The notes under the pieces were generated by a model that saw only the letters and a list, made by a program, of their open reading frames with translations, had not been told where the DNA came from and searched no databases. A program made the translations under genes and the position numbers. A DNA stretch of 64,000 nt from Psilocybe azurescens (Eukaryota; Basidiomycota; Agaricomycetes; Agaricales; Agrocybaceae): positions 186,001 through 250,000 of the forward strand of contig JAJIRX010000783.1 in assembly GCA_023853785.1 (NCBI GenBank), read 5' to 3'. Positions within the stretch are counted from its first letter, which is position 1. Every line of letters begins with the position of its first letter. This document shows positions 24,901-36,731 of this stretch, piece by piece.

Positions 24901-25741
24901 CAACGCAAATGCATCGAGCAAGTTTAAAGAGGTATACGAACCTCTGGTGCCTCGTCTTCGCTCCCTTTTGTCTGGAAAACCTCACGATATCTGCATGTCG
25001 CCCTTCGTCGATTTCATGCAGATCGTTATCGGCTTGTATCTGCGCGACGTTCTTGGGAACAAAAGTCAAATGTCGAACGCAGGCCTGCGGAAAATTGGCT
25101 GTGGATGTGCGGATTGTGGTTCGCTCGATAAGTTTATACTTGACCCAACGACGACTTCTACCGTATTTCGACTAGTGCAATCCCGGCGAACACATCTCGA
25201 ATATCGTCTTGGAAATGCCCGTGACATTTGCTCCTACGAGACTATCAGGTCTGGCAGTCCGCACGGCCTTCAAGTGTCGAAGCTGCCCGCAGTTATCGCA
25301 GCTTCAACCTGGGCCAACAGGCAAAAAGCCGCCAAAGCCTTCTTGGCTTCCATAGGTTCAGAAACTGTTCTCTCCAATATCATGGGAACCCGTTATGGCG
25401 ATGTTAAGAATGCGATTGACGGGGTGCAGCATTTTGGTGCAGGCTCCGCGACTTTGTCTATGTCTTCTGTCCCTACCGGCCAAAATCGTGGGCCGACTGC
25501 AGCTGGAGTCACCACATCAACAGCAACTTCAGTAGTTGGTGCTGCGTCTTCATACCCAAGACCCCCAGCGGCGAAACCTTCCCAATCCGCGTTGTCGAGC
25601 ACCTCTGTTGCCGGAAGTCTCTCTAAGTCAGCTGCTCCTTCTCCACCACGGCTTGCTGGCAAGAAGCGTAAAAGTATACCTACTAAGCCCCTTATTCAAC
25701 TCGGTCCTGTAATTGACCTCACAGGTGACAATAGCTCATGA
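21957..25741 (+). CDS. Large 2-oxoglutarate/Fe(II) oxygenase (prolyl 4-hydroxylase-like fold)
   Basis: First ATG at 21957 (MEDKLPNSDVAKDAL). Exon 1 (to 22367) ends in an acidic tract, EDEGEDDDGNDDDD. Exon 2 begins at 22425. The catalytic domain shows LYKLLLYETGS, then PHQDTQKADGMFAT assembled across introns at 22816-22875 and 22894-22946 (iron ligands His and Asp of HxD). Next come LPSAYTGGQV, the second iron His in TDVKHEVKP and the 2OG-binding Arg in SGYRLALSYNL. Then YEGYMGN, GAGQLDYW and YRRTVLVLMHEDK join across two introns (about 23710-23850). A helical C-terminal half has a Cys cluster (GCGCADCGS), a basic KKRK patch and the end VIDLTGD, a classic SUMO-interacting motif. The frame before LYKLLL (frame of ELCQSLGISAGNN) is offset by one base from it, at the C run 22766-22770, with no intron to explain this. 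This family is common in basidiomycetes; its substrate is unknown. Confidence 0.8.
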
Positions 25742-26923
25742 TTATATTTTATTATGTCTTCTAAGTATACCCTGCCATTTTACTTTGCTTCTTCGGCTTA
25801 ATGTATAATATTTTTTATCTGGAATAACTTTTATAATCACGGAACATTCTCTTTGAAGTTAGAAATTCCAGACAAATCCATGTCTGCGATTCTATTTGCC
25901 AACTGCCAATCAGCACGTGTGCGTCTCTGCCTGCTGCTGAATTAGGCCAAACTCCGAAACTCTATTGCGTGGGTAAAATATCACGTGAGGTTGACTATAT
26001 AAGCTTTGCAATTTTTTGTGATTCCTCACTCATTTCCTGGAGTCGCATTATTGTCCTCCTGCATATTCATTTATCGGCATGCAGGAGTCTACTGCTTCTC
26101 CTAGACCAAAGATTGGTCTCAGCTGGAGCTCACTTTAGCCTTCGTTGGCAGTTAACAGATGTTGACTTGAGGTAGTGTTCCTTACCAGAGGCCCGACATC
26201 TCCGTATTTACTCTCTCATATGTCCTACTCGTTGATACCCTTGAATAACTGAATCATAACTTCACTCAATTGGGTCATCTTTGTGGTTTCATGCGTTGGA
26301 TGATTGTGTCGTCATGGACGATGCGGATACACGTTGCAGTAGAACGAGGTGTGTAGCCTCGATGCATTGATACCTAATTCTTTCAAACTTGAGGCTTAAT
26401 AAAGAATTGTCAGACAGCTGGCGGATATGACGGGTTGCAGTACGTTCCCGAATCTATCATCATCTAATTGTTTCTTAATCACGAAACCTCTTTAGAAACG
26501 TTGAATCGTTCGCGCGAAGTACTGTGACAAAAATATGAAGTTGCGGGAGGAAATGGCGAATACAAGAAGCAGAGAAAGTACTGCAACTGGAACAGACGTT
26601 TCTACGTTGCTTTACCACACTTCGAAATTACATGTCGCCTCTTGGGTGGTATCAGGCCTCCAACTTCTCTACCAGTTGATATACTTTGACAGCATCTCCA
26701 TCTCCAGTCCGTCGCGTTTGTTTTGGCCTTCACCCTATTGATACCTGGCCGTTAAGCCCTGTTGAAAATTATATTAGCACCATGCGTAGCGGATAGCCTC
26801 ACAACCCACTCTCCTACGCTCAGCTTCCCCTAAAGTTTAAAGCACAGGACATCTCAAAATTTCTTATTCTGCCAACGCCAACATCACATACCAGCCATCC
26901 AGAGCGTCTTCCACAATTCCAGA
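25742..26923. other. Intergenic, nothing recognisable
   Basis: About 1.2 kb. An open frame at 26535-26741 (+) has no domain. No repeat or RNA gene was seen. Confidence 0.4.
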
Positions 26924-27348
26924 ATGGTCCCTCCTTTACAATACGAAATCTGGTGTATTGTCGCCAGATTCATCCCGAAACCGACGCTAATGAAGTTGCA
27001 TAGCGTTAACTCGGCATTATTTGACTTGGTCATGAACGAATAGTATCACGAAGTCGGCATGTATCACATCAAAGACGAACACACTAGTCGATGCATTCTG
27101 AAATAGCCTTGACGAGATCTCTCTCTGACGTTGCACATGACATATGCAATAACTATTTACCAAGGTATATTGATCCAGATAGCGGCCTTCGTCGAGTGCC
27201 ATGCAAAATCACTGAAGACATTTTCAGTCGATTTGGCAGCAGAAATGTGAATCCATTCAACCTGTACGATAATGTACACCGACTACCGCCTCTTATCAAA
27301 ACATCTATTCGTCTTTCGCTAACCACCATCAAAGTTCAAACCCAGTGA
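26924..27348 (+). pseudogene. F-box gene relic with in-frame stop
   Basis: The reading MVPPLQYEIWCIVARFIPKP, then LMKLHSVNSALFDLVMNE, is the start of an Agaricomycete F-box protein (PP.E.W..IA.F.P, then VN..LFDL). A TAG at 27041-27043 follows directly where the family usually has a basic residue and Tyr. After it the same frame continues for about 16 residues (YHEVGMYHIKD). A later frame carries a hydrophilic tail ending at 27348. The gene is short for the family, which usually has several hundred residues of LRR. Decay is the simplest reading. Confidence 0.5.
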
Positions 27349-27491
27349 GGCTTGCTGATCCCGGCAGTCTTCACATATTTTGTCAATAAAACGGTACATT
27401 TTCGGCGTAGCCACAATTTTCACTTGATTTTCACCTCCCAATATTCTACAGAGTCCAGACCACAAACCTAAGACAGGTGTTTGCCAACTTC

Positions 27492-29124
27492 TCAAACATG
27501 TCTAGTGAATTGCTTTGAGTTGCTGATATTGACCTCACTCGCCGCAGAGGGGTTAGGAGGAGGGTCGCTGCAAAGTCTTGGTTTAATCTGATTCTTGCCG
27601 TCCATATCGCTTGCGTGCCCGGTAAGAGAGATAGAGATGTAATCTATTGGGTAGAATATCAATCAATCAATCAAATTGTTAGATGAGGGCGACACGACTT
27701 ACCAGCAAGCTGACCACCGAAATCGAGAGGAATGCCTTTGACCAATAGGTCTCCAAGAACGTAGGGCTTGTCTTCTGGAACTTCAAACTCGGCTCGCATA
27801 TACTAATAAGCATGTTAGGATCGTATAAAAGTCCAATCAAAGAGAAAGAGCAGTTACAGTGCCTTCGCGGCCCCGAGTCCATTTCCACCATTTACTTGGG
27901 TCATCACCGTCGGGAGTCTCGATTTGACCCCAGTTAATGCTACTCAATTCAGTTAGTCGATATGTTTATGATGCACCAGTAGAATGAATACGACGCACTT
28001 GTCTATGTACAACCCAACGGGGTTTTTGATAGTGACCATAGCACCAGAGCGCGCAATCGTATTGACCTCTGCGCCAATCTGTTGGCAAAATAAGCGCTCA
28101 AAACTAATCACACAAGGTGTCAAACACCGACATGGGGATCAGAGTTTCGGTCAGGATTGCCATATTTGCCGCACCGAACGAGCTCATCTGGATCAGTGAT
28201 CGGGGTGCCGTCTGCGCGCTTTCGGAGCACAGTAGCTAGGGCGCCTAAGTCAATTTCTGCGCCCAAAGTGTTTGCAGGCTGGATCCTGAAGATAAATATA
28301 CGCTAATGGTGTCCGACGCTGCTGAAAGGGCATAGTGGTACTCACAAGTGCATAATAGATCCGGTATCTGTGCGGTTGTTCCATTTGTTGAGAGGGTTAT
28401 AAACGAGCTTCCCGCCCTCCTTGTGGAAGAGATCTTGGCTGTTGATGTCGAATCCGGGATTAAGCTTTCGGTAGAGGTCGACCAACATCTCAGGTTGATG
28501 TTCTCCGAGAAACTCGTAGTACTAATAAAGATGGAAATATCCGAATGTCCATCAGATGAGTCACTCAGCAACTTGTAAGATGGCGTCCTGTACCTCCGGT
28601 CCTTCATTGCAGAATACAACCTTGAGCATCTTTCCACTGTTGTCTCTCTTAATGGACCTAGGGAGAAGCTTCAGTCTGCCTCAACGGTGAATACGACATC
28701 CATACCATTCACAATACTCGTCTTGGACGTTTCGGTCTGCATCGGCAGCCTTCCACCTCTTTCGGTCATTGGGGTTCGCGATTTTGACCTGTGAGGGAGA
28801 TCTGAAGCATTAAACGCCTGAAATATGCGACTTTCAGACATAAATGATGCTTACCCGCTTGGGGAATGCAATCCAAGTGATCTTAGCATCAGACTGGGGC
28901 TCCTTCTCAAAGACTTTTGTTGCGTCGTAAAACTGTGGCTCAAGCTTAGGGGTTACACGGCTGGTGAGCATGAATGAAGATATCGTCTCGCTCCTGTTCA
29001 AGTGAAAGTCACTGGTCAGTCCGAAGGGAAATCCTATCATCAAGAACTGTGCATGCCATAGTTTCTTGTTGGCCTCTGTGAGGTCGTCAACAAAGCCAGG
29101 TGCGTCATGATACTTGAGAGACAT
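27492..29124 (-). CDS. Conserved protein of unknown function (fungal/bacterial family)
   Basis: Exons on the minus strand begin MSLKYHDAPGFVDDLTEANK at 29124 and read on through FDLNRSETI-like and FPKRVS segments. Then come DRNVQDEYCEW, KMLKVVFCNEGPEVQD, YYEFLGEHQPEMLVDLYRKL, KLVYNPLNKWNN, GSIMHLIQPANTLGAEIDLG, RCGKYGNPDRNSDPHIG and NPVGLYIDKCINWG. The final exons read DKPYVLGDLLVKGIPLDFGG and YISISLTGHASDMDG, with the stop at 27492-27494. Introns are short with GTAAGT or GTGAGT donors. The conserved blocks (EGPE, YNP.NKWN, QP.NTLGAEI, YGNP.R.SDP.IG, NPVGLYI) recur together in fungal and some bacterial proteins that I cannot name. No signal peptide or membrane helix is visible, so a soluble protein is likely. 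Confidence 0.7.
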
Positions 29125-30543
29125 CTTGATATTTGGCGGAGTTGGAGATGCTTTTTCGTTTGAATGGAATGGTGTATTCTGTACCGCTTTTAAACTATGA
29201 GCCCAGGGTACCTGATTGGTTACATCTGAATGAGCTTAGGGGTATTATTACCATTCAATGAAAGAGCTTATGTGGCTTCTAGGTCCAAGAATTTTCCGAT
29301 TAGTATGATCATTCAATCTTCGCGTTTGCTCAGTACTCAGGCACTAGGGAGTCCCTTGACATTTCTTCAGGGCTCATTGGAGTCGCCACATTATGCCTAT
29401 CATTCTAGCTCCACAGAAACCAAACATTAACGTGTCCTTTTCTTGTTCAGAGATGCTGAAATGTAGGAGCGTGCTGATGATAATGATAACTCGCGCCGTC
29501 TGTACCTTACCTCAAACAATAATCTCTTCCCTTCACTGATCAAGGGTACAGAAACGTTGTCTAATTTCACATATCTGACAGAAATGAAGCCCTGAATCAA
29601 ACGTAAAAGTGGCAATCGTGTTGAGGTCCGAGTGGAGAACTGTATGTGCAATGTGCAATACGCGCTTCTCCCCTGACACGAGGCCCAAATTAGGGCGACA
29701 AGTCGGACTAAGCAAGTCGGTATTAAGTATAAAAGTTCCAGAGATAATAATAGCTCAGGAATTCCCAGACGTGGTAGATGCACGATTAAATCAGAGAGAT
29801 GCACTTATTAACTGCCTTCGGACATTATCTAATGCCGACTTCATGTTCTGAGTTCTCGGTGGTCACAAGCTTACATGTTTGCATCTAATGTCGATGATAC
29901 TTCTAGCTTGAACACTGACTGATGGTAAGTACGAGCTCAATAAATTAGGTATACGATTCATGAAAGTGAGGGCCCAGCTTTCGAATAAAAACCATGAGTA
30001 CCTCTGTCGAACAGCCATCATACATAAAAAAAGTCGAGTTGACCATCTATCTATAGTGTCTACAGGCAAATTCCGATTGCCGGCAAGGAACCATGTATCG
30101 GCAGAAATTATGTAATTGATCTTCTAGGTTGCTTCTTGCGTGTTCTTGATTCTTGCTCTCACCATTGTGTTCATAATCTGGACATCTCTCGAGTATCGCG
30201 GACTGCTGATAGGGCTCTATAGTTAGAAGTAGCTTGCTGAGTGCGTTGACTATGCTGCTTAGAAGCCATTTCTCCTTGGGAAAATCTCAAGACCGTTCAC
30301 CTGCTGGCCAGTGGACCCTGTGGGTTATGAGGTACGCCAAAATCTAAGGTACAGATACTTCTTGTATGGCGCGTAGATACCACCCCTGTGCATTTTTGGT
30401 CTAGTCTCTTTCACTATTTCTGTACCCTTGTTCCAGCCTCCAATTCCTATAAGTACTATCATGTTTTGCTTTCAGTGGGAGAACAAGTCCTGCACTACAC
30501 TACCGTCTTGTGTGTTCTACAAGTTCCTTGCAATCTCTATACT
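29125..30543. other. Intergenic, nothing recognisable
   Basis: Short overlapping frames only. No domain, repeat or RNA gene is apparent in about 1.4 kb. Confidence 0.4.
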
Positions 30544-32466
30544 ATGTCCTCTCCCGAGCCTATCTTAGCATCTGTTGCAGGAATCGACAAAACGCCTCGC
30601 TTGCTCTCCCACGCAGAGGTTGCGGGCCTTACGGATTGGTTTGGTCAATGGCTGGCAAAGACGCCCGTATCCAAACGGCAGCTCAGTCTTCGGGGTTTGC
30701 TAAAGGAGCTCTTCCTACGGATAGCTACACCATCTATGCCATTGCGGATGGTATACCGATTGTCTACGATCATGCCAATCCGGACAACCCTCTCAATTCT
30801 GTCTCTCGTCATCTGCGTTTCGTTATTATTGCTCTTCCAGACAAAGCGCTCCGAGCAGTCTTTGATATTAAGCAGGCCATCCTAGATCGAACATTGTGCA
30901 TTGTGGGCAGTGCCAACCCTGACGGAGAAACTGCATTCCTTCAGTGCGCAAGCTGGGACCCCAAGGGTCTGGACAGGAATCTCGGGCTTGGTATCATGAG
31001 ATTTTATGAGCGTACGAATGGTGGTTGGGTCTATGTTGGAGACAGTCTTAACGCGGTCAGTCACACAGCCTCAATCACTCTTATAACTCTTCACCCTGTT
31101 AATATCGTGCGTTTCCTTAGTTCAATCCCCTTTCAATTAACAAAGGACCTTTTGATGGGTAAGCACTATGTTGTCTGTTTTCTATTCTACGCTCATGTTC
31201 GCACAATCATTTCAGCCATATTGGAGGTGGTATGATCATGAAAGTACGTTAAACATCGTCATCCTCCCCAGAGTCTGATCTCAGTTTCTTCAATGGTAGG
31301 AACTCACGAGCCCATGGACGCACTGGTTTGACACTAATCGCGATGACTTTATAAGCTCTCTGGGCTCCACCAAGGACCAGCCATCCAAATGCGATCCTTA
31401 TAACGCACTTAACGACATGCTTTTCAGTGGACCAAATGGTCCACCTCTTTCCCTTGTTGTAGGTACTTTCCAAAGCTTCTTCTTGAAATTTACCCAAAAT
31501 CCGTCAAGCGCCGGGCAGAAACTCTAGAGCCTATTGTCGAACTATCGGTTTCTAAGTGGTACGATGCCAGATTTGGTACGCATGCTACATTAATCAGTAT
31601 GATATGGTGAGCTAACGTTCACTATAAGCGAGAGACTTCCTCGACAAGAGTTTGAAGCCCCTTCCTGAAGTCACAGCTGTCAGGGGACTGGTGGGCCACA
31701 TCCTACTCAATCGTAGCATGAATATTGCCGCCAGTGCAACATCGACCCCTGAGGTTCAGCAACAAGCCAACATCAATGGAGTTCCCACGACGCTGTTCTT
31801 CAATTCAAATGCCTTACAACGCCTACTTCCTGATGCAGGGCCGTCGAATGTTCGTGATATGATATTACATCTTTCTTTGTCATAATAATTAACTGGTGTA
31901 TTAGGCGTATACTATTGTCAATGAAGTTTACGTGCAGGCTGTGAACTCACTGGGCTTGAGTCTATACTATGCCGATTTCTCAACTGATCCTCCAACACAG
32001 ATACTCGCAGTCAAGGAGTGCGAGGGTCCTTTCGCCTTTCCCATCATTGAGCCAGGCTTGGAGGACTATCAAGGTGTAAAAACCTTGGTAAACAAAGCAA
32101 GCATCGCGACCTTGCTGCCTAAGAAAGCTATTACGGCCATGCTGATGGTCGATTTCTTGTAAGTCTTGCCACTATTGATTCGCACCGACTCGGAACTTGA
32201 ACTACTGGACCTATAGCAACCCCATCTATTCTGCTCGTCGTGAAGGTTTGATGCAGTATGTCCCCGAGAATGCCGCCCTCAAGGCCGACGGAAAGACTTA
32301 CGATGTGCTCGATCAACTCGTGGATAATTTGAACGCGTCTTCTGCCTCAAAAGATCCGAAAGCTGCGGAGTTTGAGCTGCTCCAGCTTCTAGCGACACCG
32401 GACAACACCTACATCGACGTCTTCACCGATCGCGTGAACGCGTACCTAGAAAAAGGTCGACAATAG
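30544..32466 (+). CDS. Conserved basidiomycete protein of unknown function (possible frameshift)
   Basis: ATG at 30544 (MSSPEPILASVAGIDKTPRL) with VAGLTDWFGQWLAK. The next conserved block, GKDARIQTAAQSSGFAKGAL, then YAIADGIPIVYDHANP, is one base out of frame with it, near the AAA at 30657-30659. Further blocks are LCIVGSANPDGETAFLQCA, RFYERTNGGWVYVGDSLNA, the small exon GGGMIMK, ELTSPWTHWFDTNRDDFISS, LSVSKWYDARF, SNPIYSARREGLMQYVPEN and a helical end to 32466. The same series of blocks is widespread in Agaricomycetes under no name I know. It has no signal peptide or membrane segment. If the true start is instead the ATG at 30648, the protein is intact but lacks the N-terminal 35 residues normal for the family. 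Confidence 0.65.
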
Positions 32467-32491
32467 ACTAAATAATGAGGCCAGCATAAAG

Positions 32492-32791
32492 ATGGCAGCA
32501 GTGGAGGAGTACATGGTACTTGCGGACGGAAGAAGGAGGCTATACAGAGGGCGGGAGAACGAGAAGGAGTCATCTGGGTTGAATGAGTTTATGCTCACCT
32601 TGCCGATGGCTGACAGGGTTCTGCCGCTTTCGCGCATGATGGAGGATGCGACTGTGACGGTCATGGATCCTGAAGAAATTGCGTATTTCAGCAGGAAGAA
32701 TCGGGAGAGGATGCACGCTTTGGCTATGTATACCAACTCACCCGGGTTGGGAGGTTGTCCAGCCATGGCGCCTGCGAGGCACAGCCCTTAA
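32492..32791 (+). CDS. Small open frame, unknown
   Basis: A 99-codon frame (MAAVEEYMVLADGRRRLYRG, ending MAPARHSP) begins 26 bases after the previous stop. Composition is protein-like, with a regular helical middle (LPMADRVLPLSRMMEDATV), but no family is recognised and no introns are needed. It could be a small gene, or a mis-called extension of the upstream transcript. Confidence 0.3.
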   Translation: MAAVEEYMVLADGRRRLYRGRENEKESSGLNEFMLTLPMADRVLPLSRMMEDATVTVMDPEEIAYFSRKNRERMHALAMYTNSPGLGGCPAMAPARHSP

Positions 32792-33646
32792 GTCTATGGA
32801 AAGGGTCATATAAATTAGTTCGTTGCGATATCTGAAGTCGAATTTTTTCGGGGTGATCTTTACGATTTGCCATATTGTATAACTGTATATGCTTTCACAT
32901 ACTCAGCCAAATTTATAAAACACGTTTGTGACACTAATTTAGAGTTGTGAAAGTTTGATCGTCTATATTTAACGTACATAGGCATTAATACCCATTAACG
33001 TCAAGATAACCTACGTATACTTACATCTTAAAATCTACGCGGTTTGAATAACTGCATTGCAACATGTAAGAAGAAAGTATTACGATCGCCATCTCAATGT
33101 ATCCACTGACCCTTTCTCTTGAACCGACGATCCTCGTCTTCCTCGTCTTCTGGATCTTTTGAAAATTTTAGATTATAAATCGTATTTTTATTTTTTGGAT
33201 CTTCCAATTTATTATATCTTAAGTCCGATCTACCTCTGAGCACTGAGTGGATAGGATTAACGAGGGTAAATGGTTAAGCGACTCGGTGAGGAGTGCCTGT
33301 AGAGTTGTGAAGAGGTGCATATAGCTGGCAGATGGACTATGACGGGATGATAGTGGTACTGGCCTAACTTACACAAGCAGCTTCACAATATCATTTGAGG
33401 TGACTACGCCGTAATTAAATCATAGTAAGTGACTTTAGGAAAATAGACTTCCTGACTTAAATATAACTTACGCCGCGTGTACGAGACCCCTATCAATACG
33501 GGCCACAAATAACAAGGTTTTATGCCATGCTTGACATACGACATGGAAGAGTCGGCATCGATAGTAGTACACATCATGATAGTACACAGAAATACAAAAT
33601 ACAAGATTGTTCATAACGATTTTTTCCCCACAACTGATTGATTTGA
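32792..33646. other. Mostly non-coding; possible extra 3' exon of the FHA gene
   Basis: The stretch is AT-rich. On the minus strand, 33165-33094 reads FSKDPEDEEDEDRRFKRKG before a stop. It is acidic then basic and could be a last exon of the FHA gene, spliced from a GTGATC donor near 33650. I cannot decide this from sequence alone. Confidence 0.3.
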
Positions 33647-34243
33647 TCACGAAGATAGGCCGTTTATCGAAACGCTCGCGATAACTGGGCTAAGATGAAG
33701 ATCCGTGATGTAGGCAGGTGTTTTCTCGTTTCGCACTATCCGGGATCCAAGGCTCTTATTGAAACTTGTGAGATGGGATGACTTGTGAACGGGCTGCAAA
33801 AGGTTATATACGCACGATGGTATCGCCTGATTTTAGAATGGTATCGCTCGAGACTCTCAGGCCATTAACATATGTACCGAAAGCAGAGTCCAAATCGCGG
33901 ATGTAAACCTGGGTAAAAGGGGTAGATTAGACACGTGAGTGCAGATAGGGATGTGTGTATGATGGTGTGTGTGCACCGAATCGTGATCAAAACATACCTT
34001 TCCACCGTCGCACCAAATCTGTGCATGAGATGAGCTCAGAGGCAAAGGAGACACACTTGATACAGAATCCGTCATCTTCGCAGGGAACCACCCATTGCTA
34101 GTCGATGGTACGTGAGCTGTTTTCCCCGATTCTGTCACTTCGATGGACCCCAGTGTGACCTTTGCCGATGAAATTGGGATGGTCTTGGCTGAGAATGGGA
34201 ATGTTCCGGGAGCAGGTGATAGGTCAATGGTAGGTGTCGACAT
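33647..34243 (-). CDS. FHA-domain protein (phosphothreonine-binding)
   Basis: Start MSTPTIDLSPAPGTFPFSAK at 34243. The FHA core is visible across introns: SSHAQIWCDGGK (about 34000), then VYIRDLDSAFGTYVNGLRVS and DTILKSGDTI (about 33800-33910), then SLGSRIVRNEKTPAYITDLH to a stop at 33647-33649. The serine and histidine of S-S-H and the NG of VNG are the residues that in this domain contact phosphothreonine peptides. The preceding strands (ITVEESGK-like and PLPLSSSH) fit as well. Fungal FHA proteins of this shape often carry a coiled coil or membrane tail after the domain. Here the frame stops soon after, so either it is a short version or a further exon exists (see the stretch 32792-33646). 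Confidence 0.65.
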
Positions 34244-35075
34244 GGCTGGGGAAAGAACTGGGGCTTTGGGCGACGATTGCAGTGTCTGGGGATTGTTCGA
34301 TAGAGGTCTGAATTTATATTTCCATGGGATGACCTCAAAAGGAAGTGTATGGAAACATGAGTGATTTTAGGGTACTATCCCCAAGTCCAATTCCTCGGTA
34401 AATGTGTCCTAAATAGAAGTGCCGCAGGATAACAAATTTCTGACGGAATACTTGCATGGAAAGAACCTCTGGAAGACCGCTGTAAAAGTATACCAGCAGT
34501 GAAAAACGTAAGCATGACCGTGAGCGGTGTGCTACTCCGTCCTCTCAGCTGCTCTCGAGAGGTTCCGAATTACCAAGGCATATGACTACCGGTCGCCTCA
34601 TAGCGCGGCGATTGTGGGTAAAGGAATCAAAGATTGGTCCTCTGTCGAGGCCTCGTGTAAAAAGTTTGACAGATAGAAGTGCATCGATAGTGGCCCACAG
34701 CAGGTAAGTGAGACATTTCTGAGAACAGGGCCTACGCCGTAGGGTGACAAACTACTGGTTTTAGAAGCAAGCTAATAGGCGCCGCTGTGGGCACACTCGA
34801 CCACTAATCAACCACTGTCAGATCATGCTCACGTCTGCTGTTTGTTATCCGAGATTCGTAGCCTAAGTACGGTATGCTGTGATATGGTTCTTGTGAAGAG
34901 TTGGTATTAGAGCAGTGAATATTTGAATGGCCAGAGGGCCAAGTCCGGATTAAGAAACCTCCCCTAAACAAAGGTGTACACGTGACCATGGTATTTTTTC
35001 CTTTCCCTGCCGTCGCGGTCCTTTGGAAATTCCAGCACGTTCGTCACCAGTATCCTATATCCCTTTTCTACCAAA
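34244..35075. other. Intergenic between FHA and mL44 genes
   Basis: No credible gene. An open frame on the minus strand (35185-34964) overlaps the mL44 first exon and looks like its shadow. Confidence 0.4.
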
Positions 35076-36185
35076 ATGTCCAGCGCGACACGTTGTTTGA
35101 GCTCATCACTACGCTTAACGACTTCCGCACATTCTAGCTCATCTTTAGCATGTGCACGAACGCTAATACCTGGTACAGCACTCACGTTCGTTTGCTACTA
35201 GCGTCATTGTCTCTTACAAGTTATCTTGCAGGAGCTAGGACGTACGGCCAGACTGCTTTTCAACAACGGGAGCCCCCACGGAGGCGTGAGGATGCTGTTC
35301 CGCGGAGGATACGCGAGGAGAGAGCGGTTGCGCAAAGCAGTAAATTCAATTCTAAGCAATGGAGACAGCACGGCGTAGACCAGTCGGAAAACTCGAATCA
35401 AGAGTCCGAGAACACAGAACCTCGAGAGTCGCGAGTACCTCCCCACTTCGCCGAATATATGGATCGACTGTTCTCTCCTCTACAATTTCCGCCAGAACAG
35501 GCTCAGCGCGTGTTAACCCATAACAGTCATGCTTTGGCAAGAAGAGGGCATAATGCCGGTTTGAGCTTCATTGGTGTGTAAATTGATGTCTTCTCAATGA
35601 TCAGAGATCTCACTTTTTCATACTTAAGGCCGACGTGTGCTTTCCACATATCTCCTCCTTTTCCTCCAATCAAGTCCCAATTTGTCACCCTCACACGACA
35701 CCGAGGAAATAGTATCAAATACACTGCACACGAATCTTCTGGGAGAGCATGTAGGGCACGAATGGGGTGTAGGGCAAGTGCTGATATGGCAGCCAGCTGC
35801 ATCCTCGACGGCCCTTGATGGCGCCAGAGTAGACCTGAAAGTGCTTCGGGCAGCTGGATTGTACAAGGTTCAAGGGGAGGCAGTTCAGGCTATGATTGGA
35901 GCAATCTATCAGCAATACGTGCGTACTTTCCGTCTTTGGGCAAATATATCATTAATTTCTTTCGTTTAGGGCGCATCTGCGGCACTAAAAGTATTTCATA
36001 CACAACTGCTACCACTTCTCCGAGTCAAAGGTGGACTACCTAGGGCATTTTACGAACATGTTGATGTCGTTTCGCAGAAAATGGGCGGTGAACCTATGAC
36101 CTTCAAGGAGCCGGAGGTCAAGAAGACCGTAGTCAATGAGGTCGCAGATGCAGAAGCAGACACACCAGTCAAAGTAGAAACATAG
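35076..36185 (+). CDS. MRPL3: Mitochondrial large-subunit ribosomal protein mL44 (RNase III-like fold)
   Basis: Exon 1 (35076-35172) starts MSSATRCLSSSLRLTTSAHS, a good mitochondrial targeting sequence rich in Ser, Arg and Leu. A GTACAG...TTGCAG intron joins it in frame to GARTYGQTAFQQREPPRRRE. The RNase III-like part reads PPHFAEYMDRLFSPLQFPP, GLSFIGRRVLSTYLLLFLQS, DTEEIVSNTLHTNLLGEHVG, WGVGQVLIW, VLRAAGLYKVQGEAVQAMIG, AIYQQY, then GASAALKVFHTQLLPLLRVK and an acidic end at 36185. These blocks match fungal mL44 (yeast Mrpl3). The RNase III catalytic acidic signature is not conserved, as expected for the ribosomal member. Partial copies lie at 59040-59470 and 63070-63660; only this copy has the intact acceptor before exon 2 and a first exon. 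Confidence 0.85.
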
Positions 36186-36518
36186 TCACGTTAACGAATT
36201 GCTATCATTATACCGTATGTCTTGACACTCTATAAACAACTTGTTCGTTTACTGATACCCTTTTGGTATTGCAGGTTTCCTAATATCTAATATTTCACTA
36301 ACTATCAATCCCGGAAGACGACTGAGTACTGTTGTGCTATAGCATTGCTCGACTTGGCTTTTTGACGCTATTCGGTCAAGGGTTACCAGTTACTTCGAGT
36401 AACAAACCGATGCGATTTTCATCTTTCAAGGCATCGCCCAAAATTAATCAAAACTCGAGCTCTCGAATAGGTTATGCACGACTACTAAATCACCCAGCAA
36501 AAGCGCTATCGACCTCTA

Positions 36519-36731
36519 CTAACAACAATGCACTACTAAGGTAAAATTTAATCTTATAGATCTACTTGAGGCAAGTCCGCGAAGTGGTGTTTCACGAAGC
36601 CTCCTCATTCGGTCAGTGGCATCGGCATCTTTAGTCCAGCACTTGACTTTGAGGTCGATTTCTGCGAGCAACGGCCAACCAGTAGCAGGGTGTATTTCAT
36701 CGACAATGCCCCAGGCTCTATTCAGTAGCAA
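36519..36731 (-). pseudogene. F-box/LRR 3' fragment
   Basis: The frame reads GIVDEIHPATGWPLLAEIDL, then KCWTKDADATDRMRRLRETP and LRGLASSRSIRL. The same end of an F-box/LRR protein recurs at 52479-52652 and 59485-60790. Nothing of the N-terminal F-box is present here, so this is an isolated 3' piece lying 330 bases after the mL44 gene. Confidence 0.55.

Noticed and set aside
27492..29124. Horizontal transfer from bacteria for the conserved unknown gene
   Set aside because: The family seems to occur in bacteria too, but the gene has several typical short fungal introns and local composition; nothing in the window supports recent transfer.
34964..35185. Minus-strand frame of 73 codons near mL44
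   Set aside because: It is the antisense of the mL44 targeting exon, which splices in frame to the rest of the protein.
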